Of a DNA stretch of 6,730 nt, positions 1 to 5,633 are shown in pieces (position 1 is the first letter of the stretch; each line of letters begins with the position of its first letter). The DNA is from Bacteroidales bacterium (lineage in GTDB: Bacteria > Bacteroidota > Bacteroidia > Bacteroidales > UBA3663). A program made the position numbers and the translations under genes. Below the pieces are notes generated by a model. That model saw nothing but the letters and a program-made list of their open reading frames with translations. It did no database searches and had not been told where the DNA came from. The stretch is taken from positions 1-6,730 of the forward strand of contig JAEDEY010000097.1 of assembly GCA_016293065.1 (NCBI GenBank). The letters run 5' to 3'.

Positions 1-2
1 GG

Positions 3-104
3 CACACCAACACACCCAAGATTGTCACCCTTGCCATCTTCCTCTTCTTGGGCTTTGTCATGCGTTCGCTTCTGCTTTGGAAGCAATATGTCACTATAAA
101 GTAG
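3..104 (+). CDS. C-terminal tail of a membrane protein (partial)
   Basis: An open frame enters from the left edge and ends with TAG at 102-104. The 33 visible residues contain a hydrophobic stretch (IVTLAIFLFLGFVMRSLLLW) followed by a short charged end (KQYVTIK), as in the last membrane helix of an integral membrane protein. The stop lies seven bases before the TTG start of the polymerase gene, so the two are probably co-transcribed. In a polysaccharide cluster this could be a Wzx-type flippase, a transporter or a membrane glycosyltransferase, but too little remains to choose. The other two forward frames here are less protein-like. That this is real coding sequence is likely; the function is unknown. 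Confidence 0.55.
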   Translation, partial: HTNTPKIVTLAIFLFLGFVMRSLLLWKQYVTIK

Positions 105-111
105 TTTCGCC

Positions 112-2040
112 TTGTCTGCCGTTCTCAAATCACTCATACTATCAGCCATCATCACGGTCATTGCATTGCTGTGTATTCCCAAGGAATATTCAGCACAGAT
201 CACTCTGACCGATGAGGTTAAGGAGAGCGGGCTTCTCATAGGGCTCGACCACTGGGCAGCTCGCTTCCAGGAACTGCGAGGCAACGATGGATTACAGAAT
301 CCCGAGGTCTATTCGCGCATCCTCAACAACGACATTTTGGCCAAGGATGGCATTCGCTATTCTTTCTCCATCAAGAAACAGACCATAACCATCGAGGCTC
401 GTGACCAAGACCCTCTGCAAGCTGTCAATAAGGTTGATTCGATCCATAACCTGCTCGACCAGACAATAGCCGAACATCGCAAGGCAATGAAGATTGAAAG
501 CCTCAAGGCGGCAGAGAGACTCGTTGGTCAAACCAAGGCCAAATACGATACAGCCTTTGCCCAATATGCCAAGTTTCAGGATAGCCACAGGAGCATCGTG
601 CTCGACCGATACCGTGCCTACGAAGACTCTCTGCGTCAGGATGTAGCCTCAAGCGAAGAGGCCTACATGAATGCCTATAAGATGTTGAAGCGAAGCGAGG
701 CTTTGGCCAACATGCCATATCCGACATTCACCGTCCTGCGTGCTCCAGTCATACCTAACTCACCCATCTACCCCAACGGCTGGCACATCTTCATCACCTC
801 CCTCTGCTGCTGCCTTGTGCTGACGAGCTGGATAAGTCTCTACCGCAAGAAGGTGCAGCTCTTCGGACCCGAAGCACATCGTCTCGACATCTTTCATCTC
901 TTTGCCCCTTGGACACTCAACATCGTCCATTGGGGAGTCATCATGCTGCTGCTCTGGCTTGAATCAGGAATCATGGAGCCATTGCCGCGCCGCTTCTACA
1001 TCAGCCTAACCCTTTGGCTCATCATCTTCACAGCATCGAGCATCATCACCTTCCATGTCATCCCCTGTACCATTCATAATCAAGATAGCAACAAGGGTCA
1101 TCTCAATATCAATCAGCGAATATTCGACTTTTTTTTATATCTATCCATACTTCTCACCCCTCTGCATTTCTTGCAGATCTATCGCATAGCGTCGATGTTC
1201 GACCTTTCGGAAATAATGTACAACATCCGCATGATTGCCACTTATGGAGACACCAACTTCGGCCTACTCAAATATTCGATGGTGATCAATAAGGCAATGG
1301 TTGTGGTGGGCTTATGGCAATATCCGAAGATAGCAAAGTGGAAACTCTCTACCCTGTTTCTGCTCAACATCACGAGCTCATTGGCGATCATGGAGAAAGG
1401 TTCGATTTTCTTTATCTTCTTCTTCACGCTTTTTGTCTTCTTCGAGAAGCGCATCATCCGTGTGCGCACCATAGCCTTGTCGTCGTTGGTTCTGCTGGGA
1501 GTATTCTTCATCTTCACGCTCGGACGCGAATATCGCAGCGACCTTTCCGACAGCGACATCATGACATTCAGCGATTTCTTCGCCATTTATCTCCTTGCGG
1601 GTCCTGTTGCCTATGGTCGCTTGTTTATGGACATTTCCACACAGTTTGGCGCACATACATTCCAGACCGTCTATCTCGTCCTCGACCGCTTTGGCTTCGG
1701 TCCTTTCGTGCTCAAAGACAAGGTGATGGATTTCGTGTGGGTACCTCTGCCGACCAATACCTACACCATATTCCAGCCATTCTTCCAGGACTTCGGACAG
1801 CGCGGTGTAGCCTTCTTCGCCATGATTTATGGCGTGATGAGCGGCGCTCTCTACCGCCTCTACCGTCATGGCAACAGCACCTGCAGCAGCCTCTATGCCT
1901 ACATGGTCGTTGCCCTCCTTCTCCAGTTCCATCAGGAAGAGATCTTCCTCAGCCTAGTCCACGTCATCCAATTCACCTTCTTCGTCACTCTTTTCACAAC
2001 AAAATATATCACTATTAGTGGTCTTTTCAATAGTAGGTAA
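112..2040 (+). CDS. Fused Wzz-like chain-length regulator and Wzy-like repeat-unit polymerase
   Basis: This is probably an inner-membrane protein that polymerises lipid-linked oligosaccharide repeat units in the periplasm and also controls chain length. Residues 1-245 look like Wzz: a membrane helix at about 4-22 followed by IPKEYSA, a periplasmic region with a likely coiled coil (about 120-200), then a proline-rich stretch (APVIPNSPIYPNG, 211-223) leading into a second helix (about 224-243). Residues 255-642 are polytopic with roughly ten hydrophobic segments. They carry a polymerase-like region, TNTYTIFQPFFQDFGQRG at 548-565, resembling the conserved segment of Bacteroidetes oligosaccharide repeat-unit polymerases. 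The start is TTG. An in-frame stop at 97-99 excludes anything much further upstream, and the first in-frame ATG (residue 126) would remove the first helix. The usual cytoplasmic stretch before Wzz helix 1 is very short. The frame is uninterrupted. Polymerase identity is fairly secure; the Wzz assignment rests on topology and motifs. Confidence 0.8.
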   Translation: MSAVLKSLILSAIITVIALLCIPKEYSAQITLTDEVKESGLLIGLDHWAARFQELRGNDGLQNPEVYSRILNNDILAKDGIRYSFSIKKQTITIEARDQDPLQAVNKVDSIHNLLDQTIAEHRKAMKIESLKAAERLVGQTKAKYDTAFAQYAKFQDSHRSIVLDRYRAYEDSLRQDVASSEEAYMNAYKMLKRSEALANMPYPTFTVLRAPVIPNSPIYPNGWHIFITSLCCCLVLTSWISLYRKKVQLFGPEAHRLDIFHLFAPWTLNIVHWGVIMLLLWLESGIMEPLPRRFYISLTLWLIIFTASSIITFHVIPCTIHNQDSNKGHLNINQRIFDFFLYLSILLTPLHFLQIYRIASMFDLSEIMYNIRMIATYGDTNFGLLKYSMVINKAMVVVGLWQYPKIAKWKLSTLFLLNITSSLAIMEKGSIFFIFFFTLFVFFEKRIIRVRTIALSSLVLLGVFFIFTLGREYRSDLSDSDIMTFSDFFAIYLLAGPVAYGRLFMDISTQFGAHTFQTVYLVLDRFGFGPFVLKDKVMDFVWVPLPTNTYTIFQPFFQDFGQRGVAFFAMIYGVMSGALYRLYRHGNSTCSSLYAYMVVALLLQFHQEEIFLSLVHVIQFTFFVTLFTTKYITISGLFNSR

Positions 2041-2088
2041 TTGATTTACAGATTACAAATCATCACAAATTAGCTTGTAATAATATTC

Positions 2089-2118
2089 AGTCATTATTCA
2101 ATAACCATTAGTCATTAT
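2089..2118. repeat. 9-base direct repeat in AT-rich intergenic DNA
   Basis: AGTCATTAT occurs at 2089-2097 and again at 2110-2118, a spacing of 21 bases (about two helical turns), 55-84 bases upstream of the -33 element of the btu promoter. The setting is AT-rich, so chance is possible, but the spacing would suit a dimeric regulator. I saw no convincing stem-plus-T-tract terminator for the polymerase gene between 2041 and 2172. That stretch is otherwise AT-rich with two long T runs (about 2133-2142 and 2155-2161). Confidence 0.3.
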
Positions 2119-2172
2119 GAAACCTTGAATTACCTTTTTTTTGCGGTATTACTGTTTTTTTTATTATTATTT

Positions 2173-2203
2173 TTTGGAAATAGAAATAAAGTGACTATCT
2201 TTG
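2173..2203 (+). promoter_or_regulatory. Bacteroidetes-type promoter of the btu operon
   Basis: TTTG at 2173-2176 is followed after 19 bases by TATCTTTG at 2196-2203. This matches the Bacteroidetes primary sigma factor consensus (-33 TTTG, -7 TAnnTTTG) in sequence and spacing. Transcription should start around 2208-2212, giving a leader of about 300 bases that contains the inverted repeat and the cobalamin riboswitch before the btuB start. The T-rich DNA immediately upstream may help recruit polymerase. The start point is predicted, not observed. Confidence 0.75.
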
Positions 2204-2208
2204 CAGCA

Positions 2209-2335
2209 TCTTTAGGTGTGAAGGTGTAGAGATGTTAAGGTGTTGTTTGAAACTACACATTCAAGACGCTACGGAGGCAATGAACACCTTAACAAGCGAA
2301 GCGCCTTAACATCTTAACACCTTCACACCTAAAGA
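2209..2335. repeat. 32-base imperfect inverted repeat in the btuB leader
   Basis: Arms 2209-2240 and 2304-2335 are reverse complements at 30 of 32 positions, separated by 63 bases. The left arm begins within a base or two of the predicted transcription start, so the RNA would begin with a very stable stem, and the right arm ends two bases before the riboswitch P1 stem. The arms are made of octamers: the left reads AGGTGTGA, AGGTGTAG, AGATGTTA, AGGTGTTG (2214-2245), and the right reads AGGTGTGA, AGGTGTTA, AGATGTTA on the other strand (2330 back to 2307). The spacer holds another copy of AACACCTTAAC (2283-2293), complementary to 2234-2244, allowing an alternative smaller hairpin. The origin is unknown; it could be a small non-coding mobile element or an expanded simple repeat. 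Confidence 0.85.
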
Positions 2336-2337
2336 GT

Positions 2338-2452
2338 CGCATAGTTCCATAAACTGACCTGTTATGGATTAAAAGGGAATCAGGTGAGAGTCCTGAGCAG
2401 TCCCGCTGCTGTAAGCATCGTCCACGATGTAAGCCAGAATGCCTGCTATGCG
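2338..2452 (+). ncRNA. Cobalamin riboswitch aptamer
   Basis: This regulatory RNA binds a cobalamin and lowers expression of the downstream uptake genes. A 7-bp closing stem (P1) pairs CGCATAG (2338-2344) with CTATGCG (2446-2452). The conserved core follows: AAAAGGGAATCAGGTGAGAG, then TCCTGAGCAGTCCCGCTGCTGTAA. Within it, GGGA (2375-2378) pairs with TCCC (2401-2404), and TCAGG (2380-2384) with CCTGA (2392-2396). A P5-like stem, CATCG with CGATG, has the loop TCCA (2421-2424). The B12-box-like strand AAGCCAGAATGCCTGC lies at 2431-2446. The placement directly ahead of btuB, btuG and a btuF-like gene agrees with the assignment. The sequence alone does not say whether adenosyl-, methyl- or hydroxocobalamin is preferred. 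Confidence 0.93.
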
Positions 2453-2454
2453 GT

Positions 2455-2492
2455 GTCTGTGTAACTCACTTCCGCGATCGACGGAAGCAGAC
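2455..2492 (+). promoter_or_regulatory. Riboswitch expression-platform hairpin before btuB
   Basis: CTTCCG (2469-2474) pairs with CGGAAG (2482-2487) around the loop CGATCGA, and GTCTG (2455-2459) can pair with CAGAC (2488-2492) below it with a bulge. The structure ends 16 bases before the btuB ATG. It has no following T tract, so it is not an obvious intrinsic terminator. It is better read as the part of the riboswitch that contacts the aptamer or blocks ribosome entry. I could not identify a convincing loop-loop pairing with the P5 loop by eye. Confidence 0.6.
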
Positions 2493-2508
2493 GTAATCTA
2501 TTAGCAAT

Positions 2509-4440
2509 ATGTGCAAGCATCTTGTAGGGTCTTTATTTGGCTTATACTCAATACTTCTGTGTAGCAATAGCTATGCCCAGTCGGTTCTTCCCGAAGTCGC
2601 TGTCGAGGATTCGGCTGCCTTTCGTCGTGCCATCATCTCATCTGCCTCTCCCCTTCTGCATTTCTCGTCAGCCAACATCCAGGCTCTCGGTCTGAAGAGC
2701 GTTGCCGAAGCACTTCGCCTTGCCAATGGCGTGACGGTAAAAGACTATGGAGGACTAGGGGGAATGAAGACTGTGTCGGTTAGAAATCTTGGAGCCGAAC
2801 ATACTGGTGTGCTCTATGATGGAGTGCCAGTGAGCAACTGCCAGGCAGGTCAGATCGACATCTCACGCTTCTCGACCGACAATATCAATGCCATACGCAT
2901 GGGCATTGGTGCGCCAACCGAAATGCTCACTCCTGCTTCAGCCGAACCATTCAGCGGCAATCTCTATCTCACTACTCCCAATGATGACAAGGCTTCTGAG
3001 CTGAAACTGTCGTATGGCAACTGGAACACAATCAATACGTCAGCTCGTTTTTCGAAAAGAATAATCAATAGCTTTGTCAATTACAGCCACACCGATGGCG
3101 ACTATCCTTTTACGCTTACCAACGGAACGCTCAAGACCCACGAACGAAGAAACAACGGACGCACGGATGCCGTGAATGGCGAGATTAACGCCAGCCGTGA
3201 TTTTGCCACAGAATCCAACCATAGGTCGCATCTTTCTGCCAAATTGTATTATTACTATAGCGACCGACAGCTGCCTGGTGGAGTCATCTATTATAATAAT
3301 GAGGCTCACGAACGACTGTGGGACGAGAATTGTTTTGTCCAAGCCAAATATGAATTACAACTGGGCAGGCAATGGGAAATGCAATTCATAGGAAAATACA
3401 ACCACTCGTGGAACAAATACTTCGACGGCAATCAGATTGATGATGGGGAAATCACGATGCATACCTACAGATATCGCCAAGACGAGACTTTCCTGTCGGT
3501 GGGTGTCAATTATCGTGCCGCCCGCACCAACGACCGCTTGCAGATGGCAGTCGTGGTTGATGAGACATGGAACACCCTTCGCAACAACATCCCTGAAGTC
3601 GGTCGCAAATACCGCACGACAACATATTCGACCTTACGAATAAGATATCATGAGCATTGGTTCACAGCCAATGCCTCTCTCTCATACACTTTCCTCAATG
3701 AGACTCGGAACCAGAAGCGATTCACTCCAAGCGTAAGCATGAGCGTGAAGCCGTGGAACGAACGGCAAATCTTCGTTCGTGCTTCATGGAGACAGGCATT
3801 CCGCTTACCTTCGTTCAACGACCTTTATTACTACCGCCTCGGCAACCGTGACCTGCGCCCTGAACGAACCAACGAGACCAACATCGGACTGACGTATTCT
3901 GGCCACTTGCCCGCTGGACAATTATCGGTGACTGCCGATGCCTACCTCAATCGCGTGCACGACCTCATAGTGGCTTTCCCAACGACCTTCGCATGGAAAA
4001 TGTATAACTATGGGAAGGTAGATATCAAAGGACTGAACGTCATGGCCGAATACCGACAGAAGTCGGTCATGGTCAATGTAGGCTACAACCTCAACGATGC
4101 ACGCAACATCACAGCATCGAGCACTTCGCGCTATAGCCGACAAGTGCCATATACAGCTCGCCACAGCGGCAATGCCTCGGTGATATGGCAGAACCGTCTT
4201 GTCAATGTGGGCTATGCATTGCAATGGATGGGCAAGAGATACTCGTCGCTGATGCACGAAAGGCAATATCGCTTGCCAAGCTTCGATGATCATAGCCTCA
4301 CACTGACAAAGATTTTCATGGTGAGCAAAAGGCATTGCGAGGTGTCGCTGATGTGTAAGAACATCCTTGACCGACAGTATGAAATAATTCAATTCTATCC
4401 AATGCCGGGAAGAAGCTTCTTTTTAAGTGTTAAGATGTGA
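2509..4440 (+). CDS. btuB: BtuB-type TonB-dependent cobalamin outer-membrane receptor
   Basis: This outer-membrane transporter takes up B12 and related corrinoids with TonB energy. The 643 residues are close to E. coli BtuB in size. Residues 1-23 form a signal peptide (cleavage probably after SYA), and LPEVAVE (27-33) may serve as the TonB box. The plug spans about 47-155, with the typical run VSVRNLGAEHTGVLYDGVPV (89-108). The rest is an aromatic-rich beta-barrel. The C-terminal region has the family-like YPMPGRSFFL, but the last residue is methionine rather than the usual phenylalanine or other aromatic. The substrate is inferred from the cobalamin riboswitch upstream and the btuG homologue 52 bases downstream. 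Translation should be repressed by cobalamin. The ATG at 2509 has no Shine-Dalgarno sequence, usual for this phylum, and gives a good signal peptide. Its last codons lie in an octamer repeat shared with the leader. Confidence 0.92.
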   Translation: MCKHLVGSLFGLYSILLCSNSYAQSVLPEVAVEDSAAFRRAIISSASPLLHFSSANIQALGLKSVAEALRLANGVTVKDYGGLGGMKTVSVRNLGAEHTGVLYDGVPVSNCQAGQIDISRFSTDNINAIRMGIGAPTEMLTPASAEPFSGNLYLTTPNDDKASELKLSYGNWNTINTSARFSKRIINSFVNYSHTDGDYPFTLTNGTLKTHERRNNGRTDAVNGEINASRDFATESNHRSHLSAKLYYYYSDRQLPGGVIYYNNEAHERLWDENCFVQAKYELQLGRQWEMQFIGKYNHSWNKYFDGNQIDDGEITMHTYRYRQDETFLSVGVNYRAARTNDRLQMAVVVDETWNTLRNNIPEVGRKYRTTTYSTLRIRYHEHWFTANASLSYTFLNETRNQKRFTPSVSMSVKPWNERQIFVRASWRQAFRLPSFNDLYYYRLGNRDLRPERTNETNIGLTYSGHLPAGQLSVTADAYLNRVHDLIVAFPTTFAWKMYNYGKVDIKGLNVMAEYRQKSVMVNVGYNLNDARNITASSTSRYSRQVPYTARHSGNASVIWQNRLVNVGYALQWMGKRYSSLMHERQYRLPSFDDHSLTLTKIFMVSKRHCEVSLMCKNILDRQYEIIQFYPMPGRSFFLSVKM

Positions 4441-4456
4441 AGGTGTTATGATGTTA
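4425..4456 (+). repeat. Octamer repeat array across the btuB stop codon
   Basis: Four consecutive octamers, AAGTGTTA, AGATGTGA, AGGTGTTA and TGATGTTA, follow the same pattern as the leader repeats. Bases 4436-4456 match the reverse complement of 2307-2327 at 20 of 21 positions, so the elements are related. The array supplies the last five btuB codons including the TGA stop (4438-4440) and then runs into the btuB-btuG gap. The remaining gap to the btuG ATG is AT-rich, with no other recognisable signal. Confidence 0.8.
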
Positions 4457-4492
4457 GTTCACTATAATTACAAACATATTTATTTTACAATC

Positions 4493-5590
4493 ATGAACAA
4501 GAAACTATTATTTTCAGCTCTTTTGGCAATAATTTTGCCAGTGCTGGTATCGTGTGATGACAGCGATGATGCCGATGACAAGAAGTATGAGGCTCCCTAT
4601 GCGCTCTATGTGCTCAACGAGGGAAGCTGGGGCAAGAACAATGCCTCGATCTCGGGCATTGCTCCAGGCAATTTTGAAGGACAATGTGACAGGGATATCT
4701 ATTCGGATGCCAATGGCAAGGCTTTAGGCGATGTGGCTCAAGACCTTGTTTATGACGATGACACCCACTGTCTCTTTGTCTCGGTATCTGAATCAAGATA
4801 CATTGCCAAGCTCGATGACCGCGGCCGTGAACTGGTGCGATACGCTACAGGAGATAAGGGTCAGCCTCGCTCGCTCGAACTCGAAAACGGTTATCTTTAC
4901 GTGTCGATGTATGGCGATGCAGTGGCAAAGTTCGACACTGCCTCATTGTCGCTCGTTGCTTCGGTCAAGGTAGGCACTTATCCAGAGCAGATGGCAATCG
5001 AAGACGATATGCTGGCTGTGTGCAACTCTGGATGGGGCAACGAGAACACTCTTTCGATCATAGACCTCCGCACATTCTCGGTAGTCAAGACCATCACGTT
5101 GCCTCATGCCAATCCGCAGCACATCATTGCCTGCAACGACCGCTTCTATTGCAATACTACCGAATATGACAAAAACTGGAATTCGGTGAGCAACATTGTG
5201 GAAGTCAACACCAAGGACTGGTCGGTGAAGGACATCGCCGAAGGTTTCTATCTGACCGGTGGCGATGATATAGTCTATATCGTGAAGCAGGAAGTTGACT
5301 ATTCGACTATTCCTTACTCTTACAAGAACACCTTCATGACCTACAACACCAATACCGGCACTTTGGGCAATGAGTTTCTCAGCTCAAGCAACCGTGAGAC
5401 ATTGGTCGATGAAGGCATCTATGGCATAACCTACGATGATGACACAAAAACAATGTATATCTGTGTCAGTGAGCAGGAAGGTGCGGAATATGTCAATAGT
5501 ACTGTCATGAGCTTCGATGCCCGAAGCAATGTCAACACCGGCTATGCCTACACTGGCGTGTTGGCAAAGAAAGTGGTAATGGCAAGATGA
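4493..5590 (+). CDS. btuG: BtuG-like surface cobalamin-binding beta-propeller lipoprotein
   Basis: This is likely the surface-exposed B12-capturing lipoprotein that caps BtuB and passes substrate into it, as established for Bacteroides BtuG. The 365 residues start with a lipoprotein signal peptide, with lipobox cysteine at 21 (LVSC). It is followed by the acidic run DDSDDADD, which resembles the export signal directing Bacteroidetes lipoproteins to the cell surface. The mature domain opens with YVLNEGSWGKNNASIS (39-54), typical of DUF5074/YncE-like seven-bladed propellers. Blade-like repeats follow, such as LYVSMYGDAVAKFD and LSIIDLRTFSVVKTI. I chose ATG 4493 because it begins the signal peptide MNKKLLF. 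A further 22 codons upstream, starting at a GTG in the octamer array, would spoil the signal peptide and overlap btuB. Co-transcription with btuB is likely. B12 binding is inferred from family and context. Confidence 0.9.
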   Translation: MNKKLLFSALLAIILPVLVSCDDSDDADDKKYEAPYALYVLNEGSWGKNNASISGIAPGNFEGQCDRDIYSDANGKALGDVAQDLVYDDDTHCLFVSVSESRYIAKLDDRGRELVRYATGDKGQPRSLELENGYLYVSMYGDAVAKFDTASLSLVASVKVGTYPEQMAIEDDMLAVCNSGWGNENTLSIIDLRTFSVVKTITLPHANPQHIIACNDRFYCNTTEYDKNWNSVSNIVEVNTKDWSVKDIAEGFYLTGGDDIVYIVKQEVDYSTIPYSYKNTFMTYNTNTGTLGNEFLSSSNRETLVDEGIYGITYDDDTKTMYICVSEQEGAEYVNSTVMSFDARSNVNTGYAYTGVLAKKVVMAR

Positions 5591-5633
5591 AATGACTGAT
5601 ATAGGCCAAAATCCAAATGAAAAGACTGATATA
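5587..5633 (+). repeat. Duplicated 17-base start-codon segment
   Basis: ATGAAATGACTGATATA (5587-5603) and ATGAAAAGACTGATATA (5617-5633) differ at one base and lie exactly 30 bases apart. The second copy is the real beginning of the btuF-like gene. The first overlaps the btuG stop (ATGA) and would encode only Met-Lys before a stop. It looks like the remnant of a short tandem duplication of the translation start, or a two-codon mini-frame that keeps ribosomes near the true start. Confidence 0.75.

Noticed and set aside
1314..2018. A 234-codon forward frame inside the polymerase gene, plus long reverse-strand frames at 1378-1932 and 1242-1586.
   Set aside because: Their translations are rich in His, Arg, Ser and Pro or have low-complexity acidic or basic composition with no domain, and they lie wholly within a convincing membrane-protein gene. 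They are shadow frames.
2041..2172. An intrinsic terminator for the polymerase gene.
   Set aside because: T runs are present but only weak 4-5 bp stems precede them; none is convincing.
2280..2309. A nine-codon frame (MNTLTSEAP) preceded by GGAGG at 2273-2277, inside the leader spacer, as a possible leader peptide.
   Set aside because: The spacing to the ATG is only two bases, Bacteroidetes make little use of Shine-Dalgarno sequences, the peptide has no regulatory codon run, and its end lies inside the repeat arm. Chance is the simpler reading.
2209..2335. An invertible promoter of the Bacteroides phase-variation type.
   Set aside because: The promoter at 2173-2203 lies outside the inverted arms, and the 63-base spacer has no promoter-like motif in either orientation, so inversion would not switch transcription.
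2209..2335. A CRISPR array or insertion sequence.
   Set aside because: There are no regularly spaced repeats with unique spacers, no transposase, and no evident target-site duplication flanking the inverted repeat.
2469..2487. A rho-independent terminator in the riboswitch expression platform.
   Set aside because: The stem is only 6 bp in its core and is followed by CAGACGTAATC rather than a T tract, so translational control is the better reading.
3922..4392. A 156-codon reverse-strand frame inside btuB.
   Set aside because: It has no recognisable domain and is fully covered by the well-supported beta-barrel coding sequence.
4427..4492. A 22-codon upstream extension of the btuG frame from a GTG.
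   Set aside because: It overlaps btuB, is encoded by the octamer array, and would place a non-signal sequence before an excellent lipoprotein signal peptide starting at ATG 4493.
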